DNA from: Apricaphanius iberus
Taxonomy: Eukaryota; Chordata; Actinopteri; Cyprinodontiformes; Aphaniidae
DNA: 64,000 nucleotides
Direction of reading: 5' to 3'
NCBI GenBank assembly: GCA_028564705.1
Contig: JAPXFQ010000494.1
Coordinates: forward strand, 2,976,001 to 3,040,000
Numbering within the stretch: position 1 is the stretch's first letter; each line of letters begins with the position of its first letter. This document shows positions 36,413 through 49,637 of the stretch, one piece after another. A program made the position numbers and the translations under genes. The notes below the pieces were generated by a model that had not been told where the DNA came from, did no database searches, and saw nothing but the letters and a program-made list of their open reading frames with translations.

Positions 36413-37352
36413 AAGAAAAGGTTACACACTTACCACATTATTAAATCAACATCCAGTCAATTAATTTCAATAGTGCCAAAACTGAATAAAAAATAATATA
36501 AGAATATAAAAGAAATACAGCAGAATAAAAAAACAATGTAGCACTTCAAACTAAACAGTGACAGGTTGCTGAATCAACAAAGATTAAATTAACTTTCAAT
36601 GAACGATAACATTTATAGTAGATTTGAAATGAGCAGATAATAATGTGTTCCAGAGGTTTCTAGAAAAATTTGTTTAGGTGAAGCATGTTACGGTGAATAC
36701 ATTTGAAAACACGTCAAGCTGCTCTGCTAGATCTGTTGTAGTTCTGTAATTTCATAACATCTCCTTTTGGACATTTAAAATCCACTTCAAGTAATAAAAC
36801 TTAATGAATTTTACAAAAGTTAAGAGTTTGTTTTTGGACAATGTTGGGGTAGACTATTGCTGGTTGGTTTGTTTATAGAATTATTATGGAGTTATGAAAA
36901 AAATTAAATTAATGTAACTACTTTTTATGAACCCCAGACAGTAGCATTTTTTATTAAATCGGCTTTCCTGTGAACACAATCCCTCTTTATGAGATCAACA
37001 ATAACTTTTTGCGTCCTGAATCGAGCATTAAGTGCAAGCAGGATCTCTGTGTTAGAAAAAAGATGTAACAGCAACAAAAAATATGAAAATGTTTGTAGTT
37101 TCCAAGCAGGCATCTTTATATACAAATTTAAATATATTTCAAGGGGAAATGAACACCAACGGATGTTTGCACAAAGGCTTCTCATAAACCGTTCAATAAA
37201 AATTGTATTTAATTCTATTTGATTTTTAATTGTTTAGGTTTTGAATGTTTTAGTTTTGTTTTTTTGTTTTTTGCTGAATGCCATGTTTTAAAAAGTAAGC
37301 ACAGTCTAATTACCCAGAAATAATGTTTTAATAGAAAAATACAATTTAAATG

Positions 37353-37354
<2 letters not shown>

Positions 37355-37432
<78 letters not shown>

Positions 37433-37533
37433 TAATAATAATAATAATGCTGTTATTTATTTTATTTTTATTTATTTTATTTATAATAATAATAATAATA
37501 ATAATAATAATTATTATTATTATTATTATTATA
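37355..37533. repeat. (TAA)n / (TTA)n compound microsatellite with inverted halves
   Basis: About 23 TAA units are followed by a run of seven A, six more TAA units, a 35-bp ttta-rich spacer, then nine TAA units running directly into seven or eight TTA units. The last two halves (37484-37533) are mutual reverse complements and form a long perfect hairpin. Poly-Asn and poly-Ile frames over it are artefacts. Confidence 0.95.
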
Positions 37534-40207
37534 CTTTTTTGGATAAAGAAAAAGTTACATGTTTCATAGTTTTGTAAAATACAAACCAAATTCATCCTAA
37601 ACTGTATACATACAGCAGGTTCCAACAATACTGATTTGTTCCACCTAACTTACTCACCAATGCTTATCTTCAGTACTGTGAAGCTGTTCTTTTTTGACAG
37701 CTTATTTCCATGATTTTCTGTAGAATAGCCTAAACTGTTCAATAAAAGCTTGGAAAAGCTTCTTCTGACATCACTTGACCTAAAACCATAGAGCTTTATG
37801 AGTAATTTATTATAATATATTCAAAAAGGACTAGCTGATTCAACATAATGCACAAAATAAATGGACATCTTGCATTTACTGACAACTTTGCTCAGAGGAC
37901 CACTGCTAAGTGATATACGGATGCAAGCGTCTATCCTATTTTTTGATTTGACTTCTGGATAATTTCACTTGTATCATATTCTCTTTACAGTTTAATTTGA
38001 TCATGTGCAGATAGAAGTTTGAGACACTTGCTCCCTTGCTTTATAAACCAAGCTCTATGCTTTAAGTAAATACAGTAAATATTAATGTGTTGTGTAAGAA
38101 TTCCGACATCTACCTCATGGCTCTGTGTTTGAGCGAAAAATGAGCTCTGGTGAATGGGTTACAGTACATTAAAGAAACTGACAAGAACCTTTACTGTCCA
38201 ACAAGGCTTGTTCTCTACTATAAACATAAAGGACAAAACACCTATATTCTTAGGAAAAACAGATCAAATTCACAAACTCTACAAAATTTAGCATTTTTCT
38301 ATGGCTTCTATTTTATTATTCAAATCCATCAAATCTGTCTGTCTTTTCTGTGTTGTGGAACTCATAGACCCTTACTCATCAAATGAAAACTTAAGTTTCC
38401 CTTGGTGAAATAATTTTTCATACGTTTTTCATGCCATATCCAATTGAGTAGTCAGGATCAGAGTGGGCAAAAGATATTCAGGTCTGCATTGTCTGTTTTT
38501 TTGCATAGGGTTATAGTGAAATATATTTAAACAGTTTTCATTTTCTTTTATTGCGTGATTAATTGAAGATCAATCCTATTTTAAGTTACATGTACAGATA
38601 CCTTAGAGTGTCTTTACAACTAACAAGGTTTTTTTATCCTTTATTTAGTTAAAAGTAAGTGAAAAGAAACCTAGCATTTTGTATTTGTCTCTTTTTTCTT
38701 TTCTTCACCTGTAGCAAAACCCCAAAATAGGGTATGCCATGACTCAAGATAGTGTATATGCACACCTTTACACTCTTAGGAGTTAAGACTTTAAAAAGGA
38801 AAATGTTCAACCTAAAAGCAAAAAAATAAATAAATATGAACAGCCAGGTTTTCTTTCATCTTGTTTCCCAGGGTGGCTGTTATGTTTCTCTCTGTTTTAT
38901 CGACCTTGAAGCTTTGTAAACATCAGTTCAACGCTGAAGAAAAAGCGCTTTATCAAAGGGATATTTTCTATGACAAAACCATTTTTGTATTAAATGATCA
39001 CATTCACATCTCACGAACAATTGATACAAAGGTTTTATTTTGCTTAGCGACAACCCTCGTTGTGCTGCTAGCCTGACAAACGGTGTTGTTCACCCCTTTT
39101 GCAAATTGTATAATTTTATTCAGGATTTTCAGCTCTTTAAATTACATGACAATAGGAGTTGACATTAAAAATATTTCAGCAGTAATGTCAGCGTACAGAT
39201 TAAGAAAGCTAATTGGCCAGGAATAAAACAAGATGCCTTTGTGATGGAAGAAGCCTGAGCGAATGTCAATCAAACACTCTAAGAGGCAGCTCTAAGTCCA
39301 GGGAGGGATGTAATGGAGTTCAATGAGAAGGCAAGGACGCTATCCTCAGCAGACGTCAAAACTGTAATACACAGATCAGTGTGTTCAAATAAAACAAAAT
39401 CAATTCGAACAACACTACCACTGCGCTGGGACTCCACCCCCCTTCCACCCAGGGCTGTCCCCTCCTTCAGAATTCTACCCTGAAATCAGTCCTGCCTGCA
39501 TCCATCCGTTTTCCCTTTCTCCCCTGCTCTTACTGTTCACATCCAGCCTCACGTCCTCTAATCATAAATCTGGATAAATCCAAAAACCTCTGTCTAGCAT
39601 GCTCCATCTGTCTCCCTCACTCATGTACTACTAGACAAAACCTCTCTGCAACCCTTGCCTGCCAGCAGCCTGTCCTCCAGGCTCAGTTAAAAAGAATAAA
39701 AAAGAGTTTTAAAAAAAGTAGAAAAGCAACCTCAAAGTACACTGTAAAGACAGCATTAAGATATACTCATGTCAGTGTCACAGCTAACATTCATCTCAGT
39801 AAAACAAACTTTCAATGGTGTTATAAAACCATACTTGTAATCATCCCTGTTGCAGCAAGATTTTAAAACTTACACTAAATGGATTACAAAATGTACAGCG
39901 TGTTTAAGGTACGGTTCTGGATTTATTCTCCCAAATTGCCACATTGTCTAATAATTAGCTTTTAATTGAAAATATATAGTCAACTTATCATATGTAATTA
40001 TTCAATTAATCAATTAATTAAGTTACTTTTATCTGATTTGGACATAGGTTACTGAGAATTGGTGAGGTAATGTAGCTGTAGGTCATGTCCTAGTAGAGTT
40101 CGAACATAAAAAACAGCATCGTCTTTTATGAGGCGAGTAGATTTTTACCTAAATTAGTGTGAGAAGACAACATCCTGCCCTTTCCTTTTGCTCTACCTCC
40201 AAATGTT
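37534..40207. other. Unassigned non-coding DNA
   Basis: No supported gene. 38860-39100 is a relatively balanced, repeat-free segment; 39410-39560 is locally C-rich. No repeat families were recognised. Confidence 0.45.
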
Positions 40208-40372
40208 CATCTATTTTCTGTACATGTAGTGTCCTGAGGCGAGGTAAAGTCCATCAAAGGGCCAACACAGAGGCACCCACTCCTAGAGTCAATTTAGCAT
40301 CACCAATTACCCTAATGAGATAATTTTTTGACTTTGCAAGGAGAACTAGAGAAAATCTATGCAAATGAAGGG
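40208..40372 (+). repeat. Old diverged CATCC-type repeat
   Basis: Blocks catctattttctgtac, gggccaacacagaggcaccc, ctagagtcaatttagcat and caccaattaccctaatgaga match, in order, the CATCC repeat seen at 4958. It is far more diverged, and the central part has decayed. Confidence 0.6.
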
Positions 40373-40385
40373 AGACGTAATATAC

Positions 40386-41010
40386 AATGTCTGGCAAAAA
40401 CATTAAAACTCATTTAACCTTTTAACAATTGGTCATGTTAGAAAAACTAATCTTATTTCGATTATATTTGGATTTAATGTACCAGACCAACACAAACTAA
40501 AGGATCATTGTGATAATAAAAAGAAACTAATGCATGATTTTATTTTTTATACAAATAAAATCTAACAGTTTAATCTGAATTTATATTCATTAAAACATGT
40601 TTGCCGCAGAATTTAGGTTTAAACCTTAATTAGGTCATTCCAACGTGTGCATCCTTTGATCTAAGCCATTTTTATTACAGGTGAACCATCACAATAGCCT
40701 CAAGTTTTTAGCAACTTCAAACAGACTTTCTTCCTGGGTTGCTCTGCACTTTCCTGTCTAGGAGAATGAGAAGCATGCCCCTAGCATGATGTTGCCAATA
40801 CCACATTTTACCAGGTAAATGGTATGTTCAGAGGATGCGGTGTTTTTTTTCCGCCAAGCAGAGATGTTTGTGTATGTCAAAAGTTCCGTTTTGGTTTTCT
40901 GTATACCCTGAAAAGAAAAACTGTTATTGTTTTCTTTCTGCAATTGCTTTCTCCTAGCCATCCTTCGATGAGGCCTGTTCTGTGGTAAGCATGACTAATA
41001 CTTTTCTCAG
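40386..41010 (-). pseudogene. Tc1/mariner element relic with one recognisable terminus
   Basis: The left end has a terminal-repeat-like tgtctggcaaaaacatta, then accagaccaacacaaact, typical of the untranslated end of fish Tc1 elements. The minus frame 40758-40961 (67 codons) reads KTKTELL, SAWRKKNTA, EHTIYLVKCGIGNIMLG, which aligns with DETKIELFG...[28 protein letters not shown]. The catalytic Asp of the DETK motif is changed. The N-terminal half continues rightward and fades near 41010. Confidence 0.75.
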
Positions 41011-44000
41011 TAAAATATGCATTTTTTTGCTGTAACCTGAAAAAGTTTTATTTGGCAAAACTTTTGAGAAGTGCTGGAAATGTGCAGAAAAAAATGACAA
41101 AAGCTTCATCCGGGGATCAGTAAGTTATTTATGTATTTTGCAATAATAGACTGTTGCTAAATTTACCATTTTAAAAACCTTTTGGAATATTCAAGTGGAC
41201 TGACAATCAAAATCAGCAATGAAAAGAGTTCCTTTTCTACGATGTCCTGCTATATTTTAAAATATACTAGGCCATTTTACAGTTAATTAGCAAAATCATA
41301 ATCAGAAATGTATACTTTGACAACCTTTTAAGTCCTCTAACAGAAGGCGGTGCTCTGCTTTCAAAGTCGCATGTGCATGTATGCCTGTTTATGCTCCCTC
41401 AGCGATAAAGGGGCCCCAACAGAACCCAGCCCAGCAGTCCAGACTGGGCTCATTACATCCAACTCACCCTTCCAAATACTACCACTAGGGTCCTGACCGC
41501 ACAGTGGGTTGACGCCCAGCCACAGGGGTTCATGTGTTAGCATTCAGCAGAGGGAAGAAAACAACACCAGTGGGCTCATATCATCATCCGCCTCAGAACT
41601 CTCAGGGCCTGACACCTCCTCACGGTGGTATTGTTTCGCCTGAGTGCTGCTCTCTTGCCCTTTTCTCTCCACTACAGCGTATGGGAAAGAGCTGCACTGT
41701 CAGAGGGTTGGGGCTTGTTTAGACAGCAGGGGACCCCAGCGGCACGCAGTGCCAAACATCAACTATGATTGGTCAAGAGAGGCGAAGGAGAGCTTGACAG
41801 GGGAAAAAAATCTGACTGATTCTTGCCCCTGGAGAATTATATCCTTTGTATGTAACACACAACATAACTGTGAGGGGAAATAAAAATGGTTTACCTGTTG
41901 ATGACCAGAAGAGCCGCAGAGGATCCACAGACATGGGGAGAAAAAAAAGAAAAGAAAGGAAACTGTTACTTAGTTTGCTTTGTATATTTTTGAAAATGCA
42001 TGCAATGCTTGACTGTAAAAGCACAAAAGGCTTAAAGTGAATATTTTCAGTTGGATTAAGAGACCTTTTGATGAAAGAAAAGCTGTGAAGCTTCATTCTT
42101 TGAAGCAGCTCTGAGTTTTTGTTTTCTTTTTAAGTCCCTGCGTACTAAGGTGTTTGATGTGGAGATGAGTGAGAAACAGCTTCCTTGCACTGTAGAGTGT
42201 TGAAAAGTGTATTTTTTTCTGAATAAAATAAAATGTTTTAAAAAAAAAGGATTTGTATTTTTGGGTAAAATTCATGACAACTGAGTGACCTTGATTAGAA
42301 CTGGTCACAGACAATGCAAAGCACAGCAAGGAAGACATCCAATTTACTGTATGAGATGGCTGACATGTAATGATATATGTCTGCACTTCCCATAACTGCA
42401 CTTATAGTCACTATATAAATCAGAAAGTCAGAGACGCTCTTTTTTCAAACTTAAGGTAGGATGTAAGAAACATGCAAACTTTATATGGAAAAAAACTATG
42501 TTGTTAACAATCTCAAAACTTTTACTGGTGGTATGTTATCATCTATCAATGTGTGTAAGTAGAAAATACCTTCATAGAGTTGAGATGACCTGAGTTAAAT
42601 GGCCTGTGTGTGATTGTAAGTGGAAGGTTGCTGTCTCTGCCTCACTCCACTCATGCAGGTCAAGTCTGATTACGGTAATCACAGGAAAAGTCACTGATGA
42701 GCTATCTGTCCCAAATGACTTTCCTCATGGACAAAGGAAAAAGGTTCATTCAGTATATGTAGTTGTGACATTTATTGATTTATGAATGAATGATATAAAG
42801 TATTCATACCTCTTCGATCCAGTTACTGTAACTCTTTCACCATATGTGCATTATGATGTCTGAAGTTTTTAAATTTTATACTCATTCAAATATTTACCAT
42901 CTTCTAAAAAATGCACCCTTAAAAATTTAATTGCAATGCTGTTAAATGTTTCAATCTCCCTGTGGTTTTAAAGATTAACTACTTCCATGTAATTTTTATT
43001 TAACAAAAACTATTCTAACTTTTAAACAAGTGACTTTCATTAAATGTTTTACCTTTTTTTTTAAAAGCACAGTTAAGATTTATGTCTGTGGTCATATATT
43101 GTTTTTTTTCTTACTCCAAGCTTATTATCTACATGTCACATAATTTTGCAAACTTTTTTTTTCTGCTGCCAAAAGAACTTTAAAAAAATGTTCAAATCTA
43201 AGATCAAGCAATAGGAACGCGTGTCTATACAATCCATAACTATCAAAAGTCTTGCAAAACTAGGACTGCTTTTCCTCAGATGGAAGAAAAATACCTCCAT
43301 CCCTCAACTGATCCATTTAGCTGAAAAGTCTTCCATAATCACTCTTAACTTTGCCTATTGCAAATGTATCCCAGTAGTTGAAACAGGTTTTTTTCAGCTT
43401 GTATTTAAACAGATTCACTATTACTACTTAAATGTTTGTGTAATGCTTTTTTTAACAATTGAACTCCATAAGGATTTCTGGTTCACAGATTGTTCAGCTA
43501 ATTTAAGTTTATCCCTTCAGTTTTTTGTAGATCATATTGGCGCTTACACCAATGTGCCTCTTATTCCTGAGATGTTTAGTACTTGCCTACGATCTATTAC
43601 TACGTTCCAGCAGCCAAGATTTTTATATGCTGTGTGAAATGGGTCTGCAGACTGAACACCACCTGTCATCAACACAAACAGCATGCCATCTACAACCACA
43701 AACTAAAAACTGTGTCACACCATTAATGTAAGCCACTGATTCAAAATTGATTGTCTTGCCGCAACCATGTTTGTATAGTAAAGCTCCTGTTAGTTCTCCT
43801 TCCCTTGTTTCTGACAAATAAAACCAATTTACTTCTCTTTTACGCATAATAGAAAGGGTGATGATGAAACTAGCATTAGCATTTGTGTCTTTTTTTTTCC
43901 TCTTGGAAGACAGGAGACTCATTGAATTTCATGAATAAATGAATGAATTGAAATTCATTTAATCATACCTCAGGAATCCCCCTTTGCAAAAAACCCCACA

Positions 44001-44969
44001 CTGGTAGACTTCAGAGGAAGCTCCGTCAGTACGTAGTTCCACAAACAAATTTAATCTTGCTGAACAAATGGAGCTGGGTTCACTATGGTAACAGCACGTA
44101 ACACCTTTCTCCAATCTGTCTCTTTGTGCATTCTTCTTCATTAGGATTCATAGATCAGCAATGAAAACAATTCTTTGTCTCTCATTTGGCACCATACGAA
44201 TAATTGTTTTTACACCAACAGAAGATGAAAATATGGATCTTTTTTCTTTAGGCAGCATAATCTAGATTTTTCTGCTTTTGTAGCAAGGTATGCATTTATC
44301 TGATCACTTAATAGCTGCAAGTTTAGCTGCTTCATACCATAGTTTTGTTTAAATAAATTAGAGTTACGTTGAGAATAAACAAGTTACAATGTTGTTTACT
44401 GTGTTTCCTAATTCATAGAAATACTGGACACCAAATATTTTAACACAAATGTTAAATGTAAAAAGGGTGAGGTGCGCATTTGTATACTTATGCTTTTTTG
44501 ACAGGATTACACAAGCAAGCCATTTCAAAAATGAATGTAGAGACCACAACATGCCCTAATTGATATGACCTTTAATTGCTCATCCAGTGCAGTAGAGGGA
44601 AGAGGAAGACATCAAGCTAGTCCACAGTGACTTGGGCTAAAGAGGGGCTGTGTAGATTGGCCTACACTCCCAGGCCCCGTGGACATAATTAAACCTGAAT
44701 AACAAAACACTTAGACAAGTGTTCTGCTCTCCTGAACAAGATTCTGAAAGCATGCAGGACACCAACTCTGAGGTGTTTTAGTTGGTCAGTGATTCATAGT
44801 GGCAGTCTGTGGAGCTTAAAATAATTACAGCTCAGACATATACTGGCAACATAAACAAAGTCCATGGATACAATTTGTATTCCTGCCAATCTTAAAGGAA
44901 GTACTTGAAACTAAATATTTTAAATTATATAGTTATTTTTGAAAACATCTGTAGTAAAAAAACGGTATG
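41011..44969. other. Unassigned non-coding DNA
   Basis: No supported gene. The plus frame 43221-43637 (138 codons) has no recognisable domain and lies in AT-rich DNA. A small inverted repeat gaatttca/tgaaattc occurs near 43924-43955. Confidence 0.45.
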
Positions 44970-45425
44970 ATTGTAAAAATTGGTCATGCACCAATCAAAG
45001 TGTTTTTTTTTTGGTGTTGTTTATAAGTCCAACCAGGGAGAAGAGTTAAAAATGAGCATCTGCTATACACTCTAAAGCATCACATCAATTGAGACTTGCT
45101 CTGCATTATTTTGGATATTGCCTGTTAAATAAATTAATAAAATAAATACATTGGCTAGAAATTAAAATCATCATAATTTTCCTTCAATGGCACTAACTAG
45201 TGTATAGCAGGTAAAATACTAAATAAATCAGGTTTAGTAGTCTTTAAACACAGTTGAACCATTTTGGTCATTGTCAACATTCAGCAAGCATGTTATTTTA
45301 CAATTGTTTTTTCAACTTACTAAAAAATCAAAAAACAATTATATATTTGTGCTGGTGAGAGCTTCACCAAACATTAGGCCAGAAACTGGAATCAGCCAAT
45401 TTTCTCCTAATTAGCTCTGATCAGG
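44970..45425. repeat. Possible hAT remnant
   Basis: The left phrase ggtcatgcaccaatcaaag and the right phrase tctgatcaggcattggcaca resemble the opposed ends and subterminal motifs of fish hAT elements with gtgcaccgat-type termini. No TSD is visible; tentative. Confidence 0.3.
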
Positions 45426-48400
45426 CATTGGCACATCAAGTACAGAAACATTTAAAGTATTTAAAGTATAATGCCCCGAATGCATTGGAAATAAAACGTT
45501 CATGATTTTCTGTCTGGAAATCAACCAAGAAACTCACTATGCACTTTGTGATGAGTTTGGTAAAATCAGCAATTGGGCACAAGGTGGATGAAACACTCCA
45601 CATAAAGCACTTCCTGTATGAAAAAGGCTTTGTATATAAAGTTTGATTTGATAACCTATGCCCACTTTGTATGGAGAGCACAAGCTAGGCAACTGGACTT
45701 TCACGTGGAATAATACATCACTAATTTATACTGAAGACCAAAAGCTTTGAGTGAGAGCTCAGCTTGAAGTAAGCCAAAGGTTCAAGCTGTCCACTGGGGC
45801 CATGAAAACAGTATGTTTAACTACTATGTATTCAGACCAGCAAACTGCTGGTCACCAAATGATTCCCCTGGACGGTCTCACTGCTGGCCTTTTGTAGACC
45901 CCTATCATATCCACCTGCAGTCTACCTATACCCCAGAGAGCTCCCAACATAGAAGCCATATGAATGCAGCTGCTGGCCATCCAGACGAGGGGCTCATTAG
46001 CTTTCCTGTGGCTCACCAGCTAGTGATTGCAGAGGCCTAAGCTGCCTTGCCTTGAGGGCGGGGACAAGTCCTGATTGAGAGCGTGCTTTATTACAGAGGC
46101 TTAGGTTGGGGCTTCAGGATTAACACATAAGTCTTCCACCTTCATGGGTGCGAAGAGCACTTGTAGTGCTCCATGCAGCTGGAGGCGGAGAGCAGCCCAG
46201 GGAGTGAAACAGATTTTCTCACTTTGCATTGATAGACTGACCAGAGGCTTAACTCACACATCCTGGAGGTCGAGATGGATTTATGTTACTAACAGCAGTC
46301 AGCCTAAATCTCCAAAGGGCACATAGAAGTTTTTGAGATGGTAATTCAAGTTAATTAGTTTTAATAACTTAGGTTTCACTGCATAAGCCTGGGTATTTAT
46401 GGTACTCTAACATTTTTAGACATCGCTTTGAGATAGACCCTGCAGCGACCTGTAATTGTTTCACAATTTCCACAACAGGGGAGAGCTGGTAAAAAGACTG
46501 GCAGCTTGTACCCTTTCCTCTCAAAGGTCCCTTACAAGTGGGCAAACCTTAAGCTAAACTGCCCTTTAAATTCATATTTGAGCAGAAGCAATATGTGAGT
46601 AAAATTGCACCAGCTTCATGCAATGCCTCATGAAATATTTCTTCACATTGCTGTTGCTAAAGTCAGCAGTCAGCTCTTACCGTGAAGTGCATCTGAAACG
46701 TTACATCTGCTGTACGTGCATAGGACAACGTCTTATTGTGTTAGAAAATGTACTATATACCTCGAAGTAGAGACCTAGAAGAAGATATCTGAATTCCATT
46801 TGCAGGCCTCGGCATTCACTACATATAAAAATGTATTTCTAATTTAACTTTCACTTTGTATTCATGCCTGATGTTTATAGTCGACAAACGCCCCCTCCTT
46901 TTCTTTTCATATTACCACAGCCACTTTCCTCAGATGATTAAGTGATAAGAAAGAAATTCAAAACAATAGTGGAACAAACAACTTTTCTCTGCTGAGCCTT
47001 TTGCATAATTATGATGCCTAAGGGCCAACCGATTCACTGAAATCTGCTCTCTGTGGGGAGAGGGAGACCTAAAATAGCAGTCTCTGATTGTCACACAATT
47101 GGCTAAGACTGCACTGTGCAGCTGTGCTCCAAGCCTGTCTGTCTGTCATTTAACTGATTGCCGCATGACTGCCAACCTATCAGGTGCATCATCACTGAGA
47201 TGTGGGCCTGCAAAAGCACGCCACAAATTTATCCCTGGCTCCTTCCAGAAACAGAGGGGTCAAAAAGCTGAGTGTGTACAGAGCATAGTGTGCTTCTGCA
47301 TTAAACAGATTCTTCAAATGTATTCCTTTTTTGATTATCATAATGCCACAATGCCAGAGTTCGAAGCATGGATTGTACAGCTGGAGATATGAACAGAGAC
47401 AACTCCCACCCTTCTATTATAGGAGAGGAATAAATGGAGGAGCAGAGAGAGAGGAGAACAGACAGTGAATTCCAGGGCAGTCTTTGTTAATTGCTAGGGT
47501 AAAAGTGTGATAAAACATTCATCCATATATGAGGACTAATACTTTCTGCCAATACTTCCGTCGTTGTTTTCAATTCTTAAATGAATATTAACATACATTA
47601 CTCCCTGATGCAAAAATTTGTGTTTACAGTTCATTTTGAGGGTTTCTGAAGACTAATCTACAGTTGCAGTAACAGATTAGTTCATCCTTTATTGTTTTAG
47701 TCAAAAAGCTTTGTTATCATTATGACAAGACAAAACACACATTACAAATAAAACTGAAATTAATTCACACCAACCAAAAATATGTTTCATTACTGAGTCC
47801 CCTCAGATAAGGCAATGTTTCAGCTTTGAGGAAGAATAATGAATATCACATTGAAATGTTTTTGTTTTTTTTGCTGTTTTAAAGCTTGTAGAACATCAGT
47901 TCTAAAAACAAAAAACAGCACTAAACCTAATCTTTGCTGTCATATCTCGAATGTGTGCAATTGGTGGCAACTGCAGGTTGTTTTATTTAACAGTGCCGCT
48001 GTATGATAACATGCTGTATCTCAAAATATTAATTAGTCTAGTATGAGTATCTGATTACCGACTCGCCTAAAGTGAGGGTGATAAAAAAAATTGGTGTGTG
48101 GTTTATCTGCTGTGCTCTCTGTTGAAAAGAAGTTACAGATAAAACCGGTATCATGAGGTTCATGGATGATGAATCATGTCCACAGTATTTTCTCTCCCTT
48201 CCGTAGTCAATAGGCCTGTAACGTGAGCACAGCACTGGGTTGTCCCTAGGCAGGCTGACTGAGCTCGCTAATGAAAACAGAGGAAAGGAAGGGAGAGAAA
48301 AAGAGACGGAGAGCTCTGTCTGAACAAGCACAGTAGGGATACCTTCAAGGTCATTTCCAAAGAAAAAAAAAGGAGGGGTGAGTTAGATGTTGAGAGACAA

Positions 48401-48472
48401 GATGAGTGAAGTGACAATGAGACAAGAAAATTGCAACCTAAGAGGTACAAAAGAAAACTTCTCTGCTGTATG
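45426..48472. other. Unassigned DNA, partly balanced composition
   Basis: No supported gene. The segment 45810-46080 has an open 75-codon frame with no domain. 47040-47240 is balanced and repeat-poor. Both could be conserved non-coding blocks. 48250-48420 is purine-rich. Confidence 0.4.
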
Positions 48473-49637
48473 TAAAGTCTTTGCACACTTTGAAATTTTT
48501 ATTTAGAGGTTTTCCCATTGAAACCACAAACTTCAATATCTTTTATTGTTTTATCGACAAAACTGGCACATAATTTGAAGTGGAATGGTTTTGAATATAC
48601 ACAAAGTCTTGAAAGTGTGGCGTGGATATTGGTTTTGTTCCTGTTGCCTGAGAGATTTGTTAGAGATGATTATTAAACAAACATCAGTAAAACCAAGGAG
48701 TAGTCCAAACAGGTCAGAGTTAAAGTTTTGGATGAGTGTGAAGCGGGATTATATTTTAAAACAATATCACAACCTTACAAAATCTTACATAAAATTGTTC
48801 TATCCAGTATCTTAAGAATGGAAAGAGTGCAACACAACTTTGTACCTTCCAGGACATAGCCATCCGACTAACTGCATAAATGATGCATGAGAATCTATGA
48901 CGCAGCCAAAAAGAACCGGGTAATAATGGTGGAGCTGCAGAGATTGGGAAAAGAAAATCTGCCGACACCACAAGTTCTCTCCACAAATATATCCTTCTTG
49001 GAGGAGTGGCAAGACAAAAGCCATTATTGACAGAAAGTCATGAGAAGTCCCTTTTCAGGTTTGCTACAGCCTGTGTAGGGGACACAGCAAACATGTGGAG
49101 GATGCTGCCCCGGGCAGATGAGACCAAAGTCAAACCGTTTGGCCAACACTGAAAATATTAGTGTGAAAACTAACAGTGCACATAGTGCTGAACATACAAT
49201 CTGCAAAGTGACAAGTGGAGTAGGCTTTTCTTTAGCAGCAGGTGGTTTTGGAAAGTAAGGAATCAGGAAACCTGAACTGAGTATCCAGTTGAAACAAGTT
49301 TAATGAATACATCTCTGACATTTTCTTTCCCTCCTTACTGTGATATTTAGCATATAGAAATAATTTTGATATTTTGCACTGATCTAAAACAACAGCAGTT
49401 TGATCTGGTTTAATTTAAGACAAAAAGAAAAATGCAATGTTTCTTTTTTTCCAGTGTATGTAGGCATCTATAAAATTCTAATAGGATATTTTAAAACAAA
49501 GCAAGATTTTCCTTTCACTTTGCAATCATGCATTATTTTTTATGGTGTATCACTTAAAATGCAAATAAAATGCATTTGTGATGGTAACATGAAAAACGTG
49601 AAACAATTCCGGTGTATGCACACTTTCACAAAGCTGT
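48473..49637 (+). pseudogene. Nearly full-length Tc1/mariner transposon relic
   Basis: The 5' terminal region (ctttgcacactttg, then aaaccacaaacttcaata) mirrors the 3' end (tttgtgatggtaacatga, then cactttcacaaagctgt), giving terminal inverted repeats as in fish Tc1 elements. Between them, in order on the plus strand, are the N-terminal DNA-binding region (aacaggtcagagttaaag, aatggaaagagtgcaacac), the linker, and the catalytic stretch near 49090 reading WRMLPRADETKVKPFG, which holds the second catalytic Asp. The C-terminal third is mostly deleted after ttttctttagcagcag. Stops and frameshifts are frequent, so the transposase is non-functional. Confidence 0.8.

Noticed and set aside
37215..37628. 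Frames encoding poly-Ile and poly-Asn
   Set aside because: They are translations of the (TAA)n microsatellite.
43221..43637. 138-codon plus-strand frame as a gene
   Set aside because: AT-rich, hydrophobic by composition, no domain and no splice or promoter context.
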